Shown here piece after piece: positions 34,717 through 43,803 of a stretch of 64,000 nt of DNA. Source of the DNA: Acidovorax sp. SRB_14 (GTDB lineage Bacteria; Pseudomonadota; Gammaproteobacteria; Burkholderiales; Burkholderiaceae_C); the NCBI RefSeq assembly GCF_012932145.1, contig NZ_MWOK01000008.1, forward strand, positions 98,118-162,117. The letters run 5' to 3'. The position numbers and the translations under genes are program-made. The notes below the pieces were generated by a model. The model ran no database searches. It saw nothing but the letters and a program-made list of their open reading frames with translations, and was not told where the DNA came from. Numbering within the stretch: position 1 is the stretch's first letter; each line of letters begins with the position of its first letter.

Positions 34717-34746
34717 GGATGTCTCCGATGGAGTTCGCGGTGTCAT
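34705..34746 (-). CDS. Putative thrS leader peptide (13 residues, 3 Thr)
   Basis: ATG to TGA gives [13 protein letters not shown]; threonine at positions 2, 5 and 9. GAAAGG lies about 10 bases upstream as a possible ribosome site. The same frame is open to an ATG at 34791, giving 28 residues. The stop codon is in the loop of a hairpin and an intrinsic terminator follows, the arrangement of amino-acid-controlled attenuation. Three threonines in 13 is suggestive rather than proof. Confidence 0.4.
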   Translation of the reverse strand: MTPRTPSETSAGR

Positions 34747-34809
34747 AACCAGATTGCCTTTCTCGCTCTTGTGCATTGATTTGACATGCATTTTACCCAT
34801 GGCGCCGAC

Positions 34810-34839
34810 AAAAAAGCCCGAAGCTCTCGCTTCGGGCTT
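34810..34839 (-). terminator. Intrinsic terminator after aceA
   Basis: Eleven-base-pair stem AAGCCCGAAGC / GCTTCGGGCTT (34814-34824 with 34829-34839), four-base loop, T run on the minus strand. Confidence 0.9.
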
Positions 34840-34866
34840 CGGGCGCCCAAAAATCAGGGCAGCAAA

Positions 34867-36198
34867 TCAGTGGAACTGCTCTTCTTCGGTCGAACCGGTC
34901 AGTGCCTTGACGCTGGAAGAGCCGCCCTGGATCACGGTGGTCACGTCGTCGAAGTAGCCTGCGCCCACTTCCTGCTGGTGCGACACGAAGGTGTAGCCCT
35001 TCTCGCGCGCGGCGAACTCGGGCTCCTGCACCATGTTCACGTAGTGCTTCATGCCTTCGCCATTGGCGTAGGCGTGGGCGAACTGGAACGTGTTGTACCA
35101 GTTGATGTGGATACCGGCCAGCGTGATGAACTGGTACTTGTAGCCCAGCGCCGAGAGCTCGTCCTGGAACGAAGCGATCTGCGCATCGTTGAGGTTCTTT
35201 TTCCAGTTGAAGGACGGCGAGCAGTTGTACGACAGCAACTTGCCAGGGCAGGCGGCGTGCACGGCCTGCGCGAACTCGCGGGCGAAGCCGATGTCCGGCA
35301 CGCCGGTTTCGCACCACACCAGATCGGCATAGGGGGCATAGGCCACGCCGCGGCTGATGGCCTGCTCCAAGCCGTTTTTCACACGGTAGAAGCCTTCTGG
35401 CGTGCGCTCGCCGGTCAGGAAGGGCTTGTCGTTGGCATCGTGGTCGCTGGTGATGAGGTTGGCGGCTTCGGCATCGGTGCGGGCCAGCACAATGGTCGGC
35501 ACGCCCATCACGTCGGCAGCAAAACGCGCAGCGATCAGCTTTTCGCAGGCTTCCTGCGTCGGCACCAGCACCTTGCCTCCCATGTGGCCGCACTTCTTGA
35601 CGGCCGCCAGCTGGTCTTCAAAGTGAACGCCGGCCGCGCCCGACTGGATCATGTTCTTCATCAGCTCGAACGCATTGAGCACGCCGCCAAAACCGGCTTC
35701 CGCGTCGGCGACGATGGGCAGGAAGTAGTCGATGAACTCCTTGTCGCCGGGGTTGACGCCGCGGCCCCACTGGATTTCATCGGCGCGCTTGAAGGTGTTG
35801 TTGATGCGGCGCACCATGGTGGGCACCGAGTCGTAGGCATACAGCGACTGGTCGGGGTACATGGTTTCGGAGGTATTGCCATCGGCCGCCACCTGCCAGC
35901 CCGACAGGTACACCGCCTCCAGCCCGGCCTTGGCCTGCTGCATGGCCTGACCGGCGGAGATCGCGCCAAACGCGTTCACATAGCCCTTCTTGGCGCCGCC
36001 GTTGATCTTGTCCCACAGCTTTTCCGCACCGCGCTTGGCCAGCGTGTGCTCAAGCTGCAGGCTGCCGCGCAGGCGCACCACGTCGGCCGCGCTGTAACCG
36101 CGCTTGACGCCCTTCCACCGGGGATTTTGGGCCCAGTCTTTTTCCAGGGCGGCAATTTGCTGTTCGCGGCTGAGTTGTTCGTTGAGGGATTGCGGCAT
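34867..36198 (-). CDS. aceA: Isocitrate lyase
   Basis: 443 residues. The catalytic signature [10 protein letters not shown] is intact with its active-site Cys, and [20 protein letters not shown] and [20 protein letters not shown] are also typical. It splits isocitrate to succinate and glyoxylate in the glyoxylate shunt, needed for growth on acetate; acs is in the same window. It is monocistronic, with a terminator after it and a long inverted repeat before it that is probably an operator. Confidence 0.96.
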   Translation of the reverse strand: MPQSLNEQLSREQQIAALEKDWAQNPRWKGVKRGYSAADVVRLRGSLQLEHTLAKRGAEKLWDKINGGAKKGYVNAFGAISAGQAMQQAKAGLEAVYLSGWQVAADGNTSETMYPDQSLYAYDSVPTMVRRINNTFKRADEIQWGRGVNPGDKEFIDYFLPIVADAEAGFGGVLNAFELMKNMIQSGAAGVHFEDQLAAVKKCGHMGGKVLVPTQEACEKLIAARFAADVMGVPTIVLARTDAEAANLITSDHDANDKPFLTGERTPEGFYRVKNGLEQAISRGVAYAPYADLVWCETGVPDIGFAREFAQAVHAACPGKLLSYNCSPSFNWKKNLNDAQIASFQDELSALGYKYQFITLAGIHINWYNTFQFAHAYANGEGMKHYVNMVQEPEFAAREKGYTFVSHQQEVGAGYFDDVTTVIQGGSSSVKALTGSTEEEQFH

Positions 36199-36263
36199 CA
36201 GATCACTCCATTGGTTGTTGAAATTGCCGGGCTACAAGGTGTTGCCCATGGCTTCACTTTACA

Positions 36264-36307
36264 GTCTTCTATAAGACATACGCAATCTCTTATATCTTAT
36301 AGAAGAC
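36264..36307. promoter_or_regulatory. Inverted-repeat operator candidate upstream of aceA
   Basis: GTCTTCTATAAGACATA (36264-36280) and TATATCTTATAGAAGAC (36291-36307) are inverted copies matching at 16 of 17 positions, with a 10-base spacer in AT-rich DNA. They lie 66-109 bases before the aceA start, where a promoter is expected. The cognate regulator is not in the window. Confidence 0.6.
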
Positions 36308-36507
36308 ATATTTTTAACCATTGAAAATCAATGACTTAGGAGAGAAATCGTCTGAATGCGGGGAAAAAATTCTCATGTCGCGAAAATATGGCGCACTGCA
36401 ACGCGCCATATTTTCATATTGCAAAATCTTTATGACGCGATGCAAAAATGCTCTGCTCAACCCCCCTGCCATCAGGCATGATGCGCCACCCCCTTTGGAT
36501 TTTCCCG

Positions 36508-37476
36508 ATGCCCAGCACCGCCCCACCGAGCCGCTCCGTGGCCTATGCCTGTCTGGCCTTGAGCATGGCGCTGGTGGGCAGCTATGTTGCACTGTCCAAG
36601 CCGCTGGCAGCCGTGCTGCCGGTGTTCCTGCTGGCATGGATGCGCTTTGGCATCGGGGCGCTGGCGATGCTGCATTGGCTCAAGAAACCGCACCATGAGC
36701 CGCCGATGGCACCGCGCACACGGTGGCTGCTTTTCCTTGAATCCTTTCTGGGCAACTTCTTGTTCACCGTGTGCGTGATCTACGGCGTCAAGCTGACCAG
36801 CGCCGTGTCGGCGGGCGTCATCATGTCCGCCATCCCGGCGGCGGTCGCGCTCATGAGCTGGCTCTTCCTGCGCGAAAGGGTGCCCCCCAGAACATGGTCC
36901 GCTGTCGCCTGCGCCGTGGCAGGCATTGCCTTGTTTTCACTCTCAAAACAAGAGCATTTAGCGATTACCAGTCAAGGGCTGGGGGCAGAAAACACCCCAA
37001 ACCAGGTCTGGCTGGGCCAATGGCTTCTGGTCGGCGCCGTGGTGTGCGAAGCGGCGTATTCGGTGATTGGCAAGAAGCTCACGGGATCGCTGGGGCCCCG
37101 GCGCATCACCTCGCTCATCAACCTGTGGGGGCTGGCGCTGTCAACCCCCCTGGGGCTGTACATCGCCTGGGATTTCGACTTTGCCGGCGTGGGTTGGAGC
37201 ACCTGGCTTTTGCTGCTTTTCTATGCGCTGGCGGCCTGCATGTGGACGGTCTGGCTCTGGATGACCGGACTGCGGTCGGTGCCCGCGGCGCAAGGTGGCG
37301 TGTTCACAGTGCTGCTCCCCGTCAGTGCCACGCTGGTCGGCGTGGTGGTGCTGGGCGAAACCCTCTTGCCCATGCAGTGGCTGGCGTTTTGCGTTGCCTT
37401 GGTCAGCGTGCTGCTGGCCACCCTTCCCACGGGGACGACCCGCCACGTGGAAACGGACACGGCACAGAATTTCTAG
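36508..37476 (+). CDS. DMT-superfamily (EamA) transporter
   Basis: About 322 residues from the ATG at 36508; in-frame ATG codons at 36448 and 36481 would add up to 20 residues. About ten membrane segments in two EamA halves: SVAYACLALSMALVGSYVAL with FGIGALAMLHWL, then GAVVCEAAYSVIGKKLTGSL and GGVFTVLLPVSATLVGVVVL. Members export small metabolites or amino acids; the substrate is not evident. Oddity: a hydrophilic loop near residues 148-163 (SKQEHLAITSQGLGAENT) is encoded by a dispersed repeat copy. Confidence 0.88.
   Translation: MPSTAPPSRSVAYACLALSMALVGSYVALSKPLAAVLPVFLLAWMRFGIGALAMLHWLKKPHHEPPMAPRTRWLLFLESFLGNFLFTVCVIYGVKLTSAVSAGVIMSAIPAAVALMSWLFLRERVPPRTWSAVACAVAGIALFSLSKQEHLAITSQGLGAENTPNQVWLGQWLLVGAVVCEAAYSVIGKKLTGSLGPRRITSLINLWGLALSTPLGLYIAWDFDFAGVGWSTWLLLLFYALAACMWTVWLWMTGLRSVPAAQGGVFTVLLPVSATLVGVVVLGETLLPMQWLAFCVALVSVLLATLPTGTTRHVETDTAQNF
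36945..36996. repeat. Dispersed repeat copy inside the DMT transporter gene
   Basis: Contains CAAGAGCATTTAGCGATTAC and then CAAGGGCTGGGGGCAGAAAA. Less perfect than other copies. It is in frame and encodes a loop between two membrane segments. Confidence 0.5.
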
Positions 37477-37555
37477 GAACTTCTGGGCAATGGGCTGCAT
37501 TGGACAATGCGGCCACGCGCCGCCTCGCGAGCGCCGGCCTGCCGGCCCTGCGCGC

Positions 37556-38065
37556 TCAGTTCAGCGCGCGTGTGGCCACAACCATGCCGTCGGCGTCGGC
37601 ATACAGCCAATCTCCGGGGCGCACCCAAACGCCCTGAATTTGCACCGCCACGTCGCGCTGGCCCTGGCCGCGCCGGTCCGTGGGCAAAGGCACCAGTCCC
37701 AAGGCGCGGATGCCCACAGCGCAGGCATTGAGTTCGGCCACATCGCGCACGCAGCCGTCGACCACCAGGCCGGCCCACCCGTTGCGGGCCGCCGCAGCGG
37801 CCAGGTTGCCGCCGACCAGTGCGCGGCGCAGGGACCCTGCCCCATCGACGACCAGGACACGGCCTTCGCCCGCAGACTCCACTGCCGCCTTCACAACGGT
37901 GTTGTCTTCATGGCATTTCACGGTGGTCACCGGTCCAGCAAATGCAGCCATGCCCCCGAAAGCTTTGAAAACCGGTGGCAGCACGCGGAATCCGCCACTG
38001 TCATCGGCCTTGTGGGCATCGCAGAAATCGCAGGTGCTGAACGCCGTGGAGGCATGAGCAATCAT
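37556..38065 (-). CDS. rraA: RraA-type protein (RNase E regulator / HMG-aldolase family)
   Basis: 169 residues. Family features: STAFSTCDFCDAH start, FAGPVTTVKCHEDNTVVKAA, LVVDGAGSLRRALVGGNLAA and the GWAGLVVDGCVRDVAELNAC strand. In E. coli RraA inhibits RNase E; related proteins are 4-hydroxy-4-methyl-2-oxoglutarate aldolases, and the DGCVRD motif fits both. The start MIAHASTAF at 38065 is chosen by family alignment. Confidence 0.88.
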   Translation of the reverse strand: MIAHASTAFSTCDFCDAHKADDSGGFRVLPPVFKAFGGMAAFAGPVTTVKCHEDNTVVKAAVESAGEGRVLVVDGAGSLRRALVGGNLAAAAARNGWAGLVVDGCVRDVAELNACAVGIRALGLVPLPTDRRGQGQRDVAVQIQGVWVRPGDWLYADADGMVVATRALN

Positions 38066-38171
38066 GTTTGACAACTTTTCCAAAAATCCCAGACCCAGCA
38101 GCCCCACCCGGAACTCCGGCGCGCCACAGGCCTGCGGTGATGCCGCCGCAGCCTCTGCGACAACCGGTGGC

Positions 38172-38465
38172 TCAAGCGCAGCCCGGGGTTTTGCGGCAGT
38201 CTTCCGGCCGATCGCCAGGAAGCACAGGGCATCGGTTGAGCTCGAACGGCGATATGGCGAGCAAGGTCGTCAGCGCGCTGGAAGCCATCGTGATGAGCCA
38301 GAAGACAAAAAACGCCAGGGTGTAAACACCCTGGCGTGAGAGTGCCAGTGGCTGGCCAAACCAGTGCAAATCCTCGGGATCGACCATCGCAAAAACCAGC
38401 ATTTCAGTCACGCCCGCCAGCAAAAAGGCGGGCCATGCAATCCACATCAGGCGTTGGCTCCACAT
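38172..38465 (-). CDS. Small membrane protein at the end of the cco cluster
   Basis: 97 residues. Two predicted membrane segments (MWIAWPAFLLAGVTEMLVFA and GVYTLAFFVFWLITMASSAL), a DPEDLHWFGQPLA loop and a Cys-containing tail (NRCPVLPGDRPEDCRKTPGC). AAGGAGAT before the ATG at 38465 is a strong ribosome site. It follows fixH by 82 bases in the same direction. I do not recognise a named family; a role in oxidase assembly is suggested only by position. Confidence 0.78.
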   Translation of the reverse strand: MWSQRLMWIAWPAFLLAGVTEMLVFAMVDPEDLHWFGQPLALSRQGVYTLAFFVFWLITMASSALTTLLAISPFELNRCPVLPGDRPEDCRKTPGCA

Positions 38466-38547
38466 CAGCGATATCTCCTTGGTATATTTTTTGGACAACT
38501 GACTTACCGCAACCATTGTCACCAAAAAATGGGGCCGCCGTTGCCTT

Positions 38548-38829
38548 TCAATGCAGAGGCTGGTCTTGGGGCGGCGTGGCCGCATGGTTGCGGCCTTTCA
38601 AGGCAGGTGCGAGGCTCTTGTGCGGCGCTTCGAGCGTCTTGTTGATCTCTATGCCCTGGCGGTAGTAGTCCTCGCTGAGCACCGGGTCGGGCGAACGCAC
38701 TGCCAGCCAGAGGGTGTAAAAACCTGCGACCACGACCACCGCCGGGCCTGCAATCACCAGCCAGACGAAACCATATTTCCACCATGGCCGAGGCTGAGGC
38801 GCCGAAGCTTTTTCGCTTGGTGAGCTCAT
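38548..38829 (-). CDS. fixH: FixH/CcoH family protein
   Basis: 93 residues. One membrane segment (YGFVWLVIAGPAVVVVAGFY) followed by the family signature DPVLSEDYYRQGIEINKTL. FixH/CcoH proteins are needed for assembly or stability of cbb3 oxidase. It lies 43 bases after ccoG in the same direction; its ATG at 38829 is chosen by family start. Confidence 0.9.
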   Translation of the reverse strand: MSSPSEKASAPQPRPWWKYGFVWLVIAGPAVVVVAGFYTLWLAVRSPDPVLSEDYYRQGIEINKTLEAPHKSLAPALKGRNHAATPPQDQPLH

Positions 38830-38872
38830 CAAAATACTCCTGTGTAGAGAACAGAACGGCCCCATGGGCAGC

Positions 38873-40318
38873 TCAACGGGGCACCAGGAAAACCGATTTT
38901 TCGGTCACCAGCGCTGCAGTTCCCAGCGCTTCGATGTCAAACTGCACCGGGTGCGACCCAGGCTGCGCCGAGCCGTAAGGAATCTGCAATCGCACGGCGA
39001 CCCAGCGCGACTGCGCCGCATCGATCTCCAGCTCCGGATCAGACACCACCTCCAGCCCTTCCAGGCCCCGGGCGCCCACGCGGTAACGCTGCGGCTGCTC
39101 GGTGGCATTCATGATCTGCAACCGGTAAATGTTCTCCAGTTTGCCGCCTGCCACGATGCGCGACAGCGCGGCGCGGTCACGCACCACGTCGACCTTCAGG
39201 GGGGTGCGCATCACGAGGCTGGCGAGCATGCCCACGCACAGGGCCACCAGCACCCCCGTGTAGAGAAGCACGCGCGGGCGCATCACGCGGCGCAGGATCT
39301 GCGACTGCCCCCAGCCCCTGGCAACGCCATTCTGGGTCGAAAAACGAATCAAGCCGCGTGGGTAGTGCATCTTGTCCATCACCGTGTTGCAGGCGTCCAC
39401 GCACAGGCCGCAGCCAATGCATTCGTACTGTAGCCCGTCGCGGATGTCGATACCGACAGGACACACCTGCACGCACAGCGTGCAATCGATGCAGTCGCCC
39501 AAGCCCTTGGCCTTGTAATCTACGGCTTTGGTGCGGGGACCTCGGGGTTCGCCGCGGGCTTCATCGTAGGTGACGATGAGCGTGTCCTTGTCGAACATGG
39601 CGCTCTGGAAGCGCGCATACGGACACATGTACTTGCAGACCTGTTCGCGCAGGAAGCCGGCGTTGCCGTAGGTGGCAAAGCCGTAGAAGATGACCCAGAA
39701 GATCTGCCATGTCCCTTGCCAAGCCATCAGTTCGGCACCCAGCTCGCGGATGGGAACGAAGTAGCCGACGAAGGTGAAGCCTGTCCAGGCGGACACGGCA
39801 ATCCACAGGCTTTGCTTGACCGTCTTTTTCCAGATCTTTTCGAACGTCCAACCGCTGGCGTCGAGGCGCAGGCGTGCGCTGCGGTCTCCCTCGACCTTGT
39901 GCTCGATCCACATGAAGATTTCGGTGTAGACCGTCTGCGGACAAGCAAAACCGCACCACAGCCGCCCCGCCACCGCCGTGAACAGGAACAGCGACAGGGC
40001 CGAGATAATCAACAGCCCTGTCAGGTAGATGAAGTCCTGCGGGTACAGGACCAACCCGAAGATATAGAAACGCCGCGCCCCAAGGTCAAACAGCACCATC
40101 TGGCGCTGTCCCCATTCAAGCCACGGCAGTCCGTAGAACACGAGCTGCGTGACAAACACCATGACCCAGCGCCAGCGCGCAAAAAACCCGCTGATGGAGC
40201 GCGGGTAAATCTTCTTCTGCGCCTCATAAAGCGACACGATTTCGCCTTCGGCCAAGGGTTCGGAGGCGACTGGGGCAATCGGGATAACCTTGCGTGGTTT
40301 CCCGTGAGGGGCATTCAT
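38873..40318 (-). CDS. ccoG: Cytochrome c oxidase accessory protein CcoG (FixG/RdxA)
   Basis: 481 residues. About five membrane segments, then two ferredoxin-type motifs: CIDCTLCVQVCPVGID and CIGCGLCVDACN, each for a [4Fe-4S] cluster, and an Ig-like C-terminal domain (VRLQIPYGSAQPGSHPVQFD). CcoG reduces Cu(II) for the cbb3 binuclear site in studied bacteria. The conserved NapH-like CPQTVYTEIFMWIEHKVEGD segment is present. It follows ccoP by 81 bases. Confidence 0.95.
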   Translation of the reverse strand: MNAPHGKPRKVIPIAPVASEPLAEGEIVSLYEAQKKIYPRSISGFFARWRWVMVFVTQLVFYGLPWLEWGQRQMVLFDLGARRFYIFGLVLYPQDFIYLTGLLIISALSLFLFTAVAGRLWCGFACPQTVYTEIFMWIEHKVEGDRSARLRLDASGWTFEKIWKKTVKQSLWIAVSAWTGFTFVGYFVPIRELGAELMAWQGTWQIFWVIFYGFATYGNAGFLREQVCKYMCPYARFQSAMFDKDTLIVTYDEARGEPRGPRTKAVDYKAKGLGDCIDCTLCVQVCPVGIDIRDGLQYECIGCGLCVDACNTVMDKMHYPRGLIRFSTQNGVARGWGQSQILRRVMRPRVLLYTGVLVALCVGMLASLVMRTPLKVDVVRDRAALSRIVAGGKLENIYRLQIMNATEQPQRYRVGARGLEGLEVVSDPELEIDAAQSRWVAVRLQIPYGSAQPGSHPVQFDIEALGTAALVTEKSVFLVPR

Positions 40319-40399
40319 GGGGCAGCGATCTTCAAAAAGGTAATGGCGCGTGAGCGCCAAGCGGATGGCGCACAGCGCCATCCTCGACACACGGCCAGG

Positions 40400-41317
40400 T
40401 TACCGGACTGCGGCTCCAGGCTGGTTTGACAAACCCCACACATACGAGGTGAGCACGTCCAGCTGCGCTTCGGTCAGCTTGCCTGCCTGGGCCGGCATTT
40501 CGTTGACCTTGCCGTTGTTGATGATGGCCGTGATGGCGGCTTCGCCCCAGCCGTGCAGCCAGACATCATCGGTCAGGTTAGGGGCACCAAGCGCCTGGTT
40601 GCCCTTGCCGTCCATGCCATGGCAGGCCGCGCAGGCAGCAAATTTAGGCTTGCCCAGCGACGCACGCAACGAGTCGTGCGGGCTGCCAGACAGGCTCAGC
40701 ACATAGTGCGAGAGGTTGCGCACGTCTTCGGGTGTGCCCACCGCAGCGGCCATGGGCGGCATGTTGCCGACACGGCCCTTTTCGAGGGTTTCGCGGATCT
40801 TCTCGGGCGAGCCACCGTGCAGCCAGTCCGTGTCGGCCAGGTTGGGAAAGCCCTTGCTGCCGCGTGCATCCGAGCCGTGGCATTGCGCGCAGTTGTTCAT
40901 GAACAGACGCTCGCCGATGGCCATGGCCTGCGGATCGCGTGCTCTGTCTTCGGGCTTCATGGAGGCAAAGCGGGCATACAGCGGCTCGAGCTCGGCATTG
41001 GCCTTGGTCACTTCGGCGTTGTATTCGGACTGTGTGGACCAGCCCAGCTGGCCGGCAAACTTGCCCAACCCGGGGTATGCGGCCAGATAACCAAACGCAA
41101 AGACGATGGTCAGGACAAACATCCACATCCACCAACGTGGCATGGGGTTGTTCATCTCGGTCAGGTCCTCGTCCCAGACGTGGCCTGTCGTGTTGTCGCT
41201 GGCGGAGACGATTTTCTTGCGGGCCGTCAGCCAGAGCAGGAGCAGGCAGGCCAGGATGCTCAGAAGCGTCAGCCCGGCCACATAAACCGACCAGAAATTG
41301 CTGGTGAAGTCACTCAT
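40400..41317 (-). CDS. ccoP: cbb3-type cytochrome c oxidase subunit III (CcoP)
   Basis: 305 residues. N-terminal membrane segments (YVAGLTLLSILACLLLLWLT and WMFVLTIVFAFGYLAAYPGL), then two c-type haem sites, CAQCHG and CAACHG, as expected for the dihaem CcoP. Electrons enter the oxidase through it. It lies just downstream of ccoQ. Confidence 0.96.
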   Translation of the reverse strand: MSDFTSNFWSVYVAGLTLLSILACLLLLWLTARKKIVSASDNTTGHVWDEDLTEMNNPMPRWWMWMFVLTIVFAFGYLAAYPGLGKFAGQLGWSTQSEYNAEVTKANAELEPLYARFASMKPEDRARDPQAMAIGERLFMNNCAQCHGSDARGSKGFPNLADTDWLHGGSPEKIRETLEKGRVGNMPPMAAAVGTPEDVRNLSHYVLSLSGSPHDSLRASLGKPKFAACAACHGMDGKGNQALGAPNLTDDVWLHGWGEAAITAIINNGKVNEMPAQAGKLTEAQLDVLTSYVWGLSNQPGAAVR

Positions 41318-41341
41318 TGGATGTTCTCGTTCTGGTGAGGG

Positions 41342-41479
41342 TCAATCTTGTTCGAAGGGAAGCTGGGCGGCCTCGTCAAACCGGTCGCGGTTGCGCCGTG
41401 AATACGCCCACACCCAGATGCCGGCGAAGCAGGCAAACGATGCGAGCGTGACGACCACACGCATGGTGGTGATGTCCAT
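41342..41479 (-). CDS. ccoQ: cbb3-type oxidase small subunit CcoQ
   Basis: 45 residues: MDITTMRVVVTLASFACFAG, followed by IWVWAYSRRNRDRFDEA. One membrane helix, then a basic stop-transfer and an acidic tail, the CcoQ/FixQ pattern. It lies between ccoO (14-base spacer) and ccoP. CcoQ stabilises the complex in other species. Confidence 0.92.
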   Translation of the reverse strand: MDITTMRVVVTLASFACFAGIWVWAYSRRNRDRFDEAAQLPFEQD

Positions 41480-41493
41480 GTTCAGACCCTCCG

Positions 41494-42126
41494 TTACTTG
41501 AGCGCGCGGCCCATGACCTGCAGGTAGGCCACCAGTGCGTCCATTTCCGTCTTGCCTTTGACTTCGTCGGCGGCGGCCGTGATCTGTGCATCGGTGTAGG
41601 GCACGCCCACGGTGCGCAAGGCCCGCATGCGCGGCGCCACGTCGGCGGCGTCCACCGCGTTCTTTTCAAGCCATGGATAGGCCGGCATGTTCGACTCTGG
41701 CACCACGTCGCGGGGGTTGTTCAGGTGGATGCGATGCCACTCGTCGCTGTACTTTCCGCCCACACGGTGCAGATCGGGCCCGGTGCGCTTGCTGCCCCAC
41801 TGAAACGGGTGGTCGTAGACGAATTCACCGGCCACCGAATAGTGGCCATAGCGCAGCGTTTCGGCACGGAACGGGCGGATCATTTGCGAATGGCAGTTGT
41901 AGCAACCCTCGCGCAAATAGATGTCGCGCCCCACGAGCTGCAGCGGCGCGTAGGGCTCGACGCCCTTGACCGCCTCGGTGGTGGACTTCTGGAAGAACAG
42001 CGGCACGATCTCGACCAGGCCGCCCACGGCAATCACCAGAATGATCAGCACGATCATCAGGAAGTTGTTGGTTTCCACCTTCTCGTGGGTGAAACCGGTC
42101 GACGGTTTGTTGTTGTGTTGTGACAT
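41494..42126 (-). CDS. ccoO: cbb3-type cytochrome c oxidase subunit II (CcoO)
   Basis: 210 residues. One N-terminal membrane helix ([20 protein letters not shown]) and a single c-type haem site [13 protein letters not shown] with a distal Met in [10 protein letters not shown]. This is the monohaem CcoO. It follows ccoN by 18 bases. Confidence 0.96.
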   Translation of the reverse strand: MSQHNNKPSTGFTHEKVETNNFLMIVLIILVIAVGGLVEIVPLFFQKSTTEAVKGVEPYAPLQLVGRDIYLREGCYNCHSQMIRPFRAETLRYGHYSVAGEFVYDHPFQWGSKRTGPDLHRVGGKYSDEWHRIHLNNPRDVVPESNMPAYPWLEKNAVDAADVAPRMRALRTVGVPYTDAQITAAADEVKGKTEMDALVAYLQVMGRALK

Positions 42127-42144
42127 GAAGGAATTCCTCGGATC

Positions 42145-43587
42145 TCAGGCGTGCGCCGGCTTGATGGCGGGAATGGCCACGGTGACCGAACGGCCCGAAA
42201 TGGCAGTCACCCAGACGTTCCAGGCCATGATCAACATGCCCGCCAGATAGAGAATGCCGCCCGCAAAGCGGATCACGTAGAACGGATAAGTGGCCTTCAC
42301 GCTTTCGACGAAGGTGTAGGTTAGCGTGCCGTCGGCATTCACGGCGCGCCACATCAAGCCCTGCATCACGCCGGCGATCCACATCGCGGCGATGTACAGC
42401 ACGATGCCGATGGTCGCCAGCCAGAAATGCAGTTCGATGGCCTTGATGGAATGCATTTTTTCCTTGCCGAACAGGCGCGGCACCAGGTAGTAGAGCGAAC
42501 CCATGGTGATTAGGCCGACCCAGCCCAGCGCACCGGCGTGCACGTGGCCCACGGTCCAGTCGGTGTAGTGGCTCAGCGCGTTGACGGTCTTGATGGACAT
42601 CATCGGGCCCTCGAACGTGGCCATGCCGTAGAACGACAGCGACACGATCAGGAAGCGCAGGATGGGGTCGTCGCGCAGCTTGTGCCAGGCCCCCGACAGC
42701 GTCATGACGCCGTTGATCATGCCGCCCCAGCTGGGCGCCAACAGCACCAGCGAGAACACCATGCCCACCGATTGCGTCCAGTCGGGCAGCGCGGTGTAGT
42801 GCAGGTGGTGCGGGCCAGCCCACATGTAAGTGAAGATCAGCGCCCAGAAGTGGACGATGGACAGGCGGTAGCTGTAGACCGGACGGCCTGCCTGCTTCGG
42901 GATGAAGTAGTACATCATGCCCAGGAAGCCTGCGGTCAGGAAGAAGCCCACGGCGTTGTGGCCGTACCACCACTGCACCATGGCGTCCTGCACACCGGCA
43001 TAGGCCGAGTAGCTCTTCATGAAGCCTGCGGGAATGGCCGCGCTGTTGACGATGTGCAGCAGCGCAATCGCCAAGATGAAGGCACCGTAAAACCAGTTGG
43101 CCACATAAATGTGGCGCACCTTGCGCATGCCCACCGTGCCGAAGAAGACGATGGCATAGGCCACCCAGACCAACGCGATCAGGATGTCGATCGGCCATTC
43201 GAGTTCGGCGTATTCCTTGCCGCTGGTGTAGCCCAGCGGCAGGCTGATCGCGGCGGCCACGATGACCAGCTGCCAACCCCAGAACGTGAAGGCCGCCAGC
43301 GGACCCGCAAACAGTCGCACCTGGCAGGTGCGCTGCACCACGTAATAGCTCGTTCCGATCAGCGCACTGCCCCCGAACGCAAAAATCACCGCGTTGGTGT
43401 GCAGGGGCCGCAGGCGACCGTAGCTCAGCCAGGGTATACCGAAGTTGAGTTCAGGCCAGGCCAGTTGGGCAGCGATGAACACGCCCACCAGCATCCCCAC
43501 CACCCCCCATACCACGGCCATGATCGAAAACTGCCGCACGACCGTGTCGTTGTAGTGCGCAGCATCTGCTTTTTTTGGAATATCCAT
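42145..43587 (-). CDS. ccoN: cbb3-type cytochrome c oxidase subunit I (CcoN)
   Basis: 480 residues, about twelve membrane segments. Copper/haem ligands are in the family segments [39 protein letters not shown] and [19 protein letters not shown]. It is the catalytic subunit of the high-affinity oxygen-reducing cbb3 oxidase. ATG at 43587 follows AGAGGTG. An FNR box is centred about 60 bases upstream with TAATAC at class II spacing, so induction at low oxygen is expected. Confidence 0.96.
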   Translation of the reverse strand: MDIPKKADAAHYNDTVVRQFSIMAVVWGVVGMLVGVFIAAQLAWPELNFGIPWLSYGRLRPLHTNAVIFAFGGSALIGTSYYVVQRTCQVRLFAGPLAAFTFWGWQLVIVAAAISLPLGYTSGKEYAELEWPIDILIALVWVAYAIVFFGTVGMRKVRHIYVANWFYGAFILAIALLHIVNSAAIPAGFMKSYSAYAGVQDAMVQWWYGHNAVGFFLTAGFLGMMYYFIPKQAGRPVYSYRLSIVHFWALIFTYMWAGPHHLHYTALPDWTQSVGMVFSLVLLAPSWGGMINGVMTLSGAWHKLRDDPILRFLIVSLSFYGMATFEGPMMSIKTVNALSHYTDWTVGHVHAGALGWVGLITMGSLYYLVPRLFGKEKMHSIKAIELHFWLATIGIVLYIAAMWIAGVMQGLMWRAVNADGTLTYTFVESVKATYPFYVIRFAGGILYLAGMLIMAWNVWVTAISGRSVTVAIPAIKPAHA

Positions 43588-43639
43588 CGGGCACCTCTTG
43601 ATTTCAGCGAAAGTATTAACCGGATTGGCTGCAGGGGAT

Positions 43640-43653
43640 TTGACCGAGGTCAA
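43640..43653. promoter_or_regulatory. FNR box before ccoN
   Basis: TTGACCTCGGTCAA on the minus strand is a perfect inverted repeat with half-sites TTGAC and GTCAA. Its centre is 31 bases from the centre of TAATAC (43613-43618, minus strand). It contains the ccoS stop codon. Confidence 0.82.
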
Positions 43654-43787
43654 TTGTCCCGAAGAATGCGTTCGCCTTCTTGCTCTACGTTCTCAAACTG
43701 TCCCCGGTACACGGCCCACCAGAGGCCGAGGATGATCAGCAACACGAGCACCACCGACAGCGGGATCAGAAGATAAAGAATGTCCAT
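43650..43787 (-). CDS. ccoS: cbb3-type oxidase assembly protein CcoS
   Basis: 45 residues: [20 protein letters not shown], then [20 protein letters not shown]. One membrane helix and the conserved GQFENVE segment typical of CcoS/FixS, needed for metal insertion into the oxidase. It follows ccoI by 16 bases and its stop codon lies inside the FNR box of ccoN. Confidence 0.93.
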   Translation of the reverse strand: MDILYLLIPLSVVLVLLIILGLWWAVYRGQFENVEQEGERILRDN

Positions 43788-43803
43788 CGGAAAGCTCCAG
43801 ACC

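Noticed and set aside
34575..34795. T-box riboswitch before thrS
   Set aside because: No T-box sequence or stem I/specifier layout is visible; T-boxes are rare in Proteobacteria. Leader-peptide attenuation fits better.
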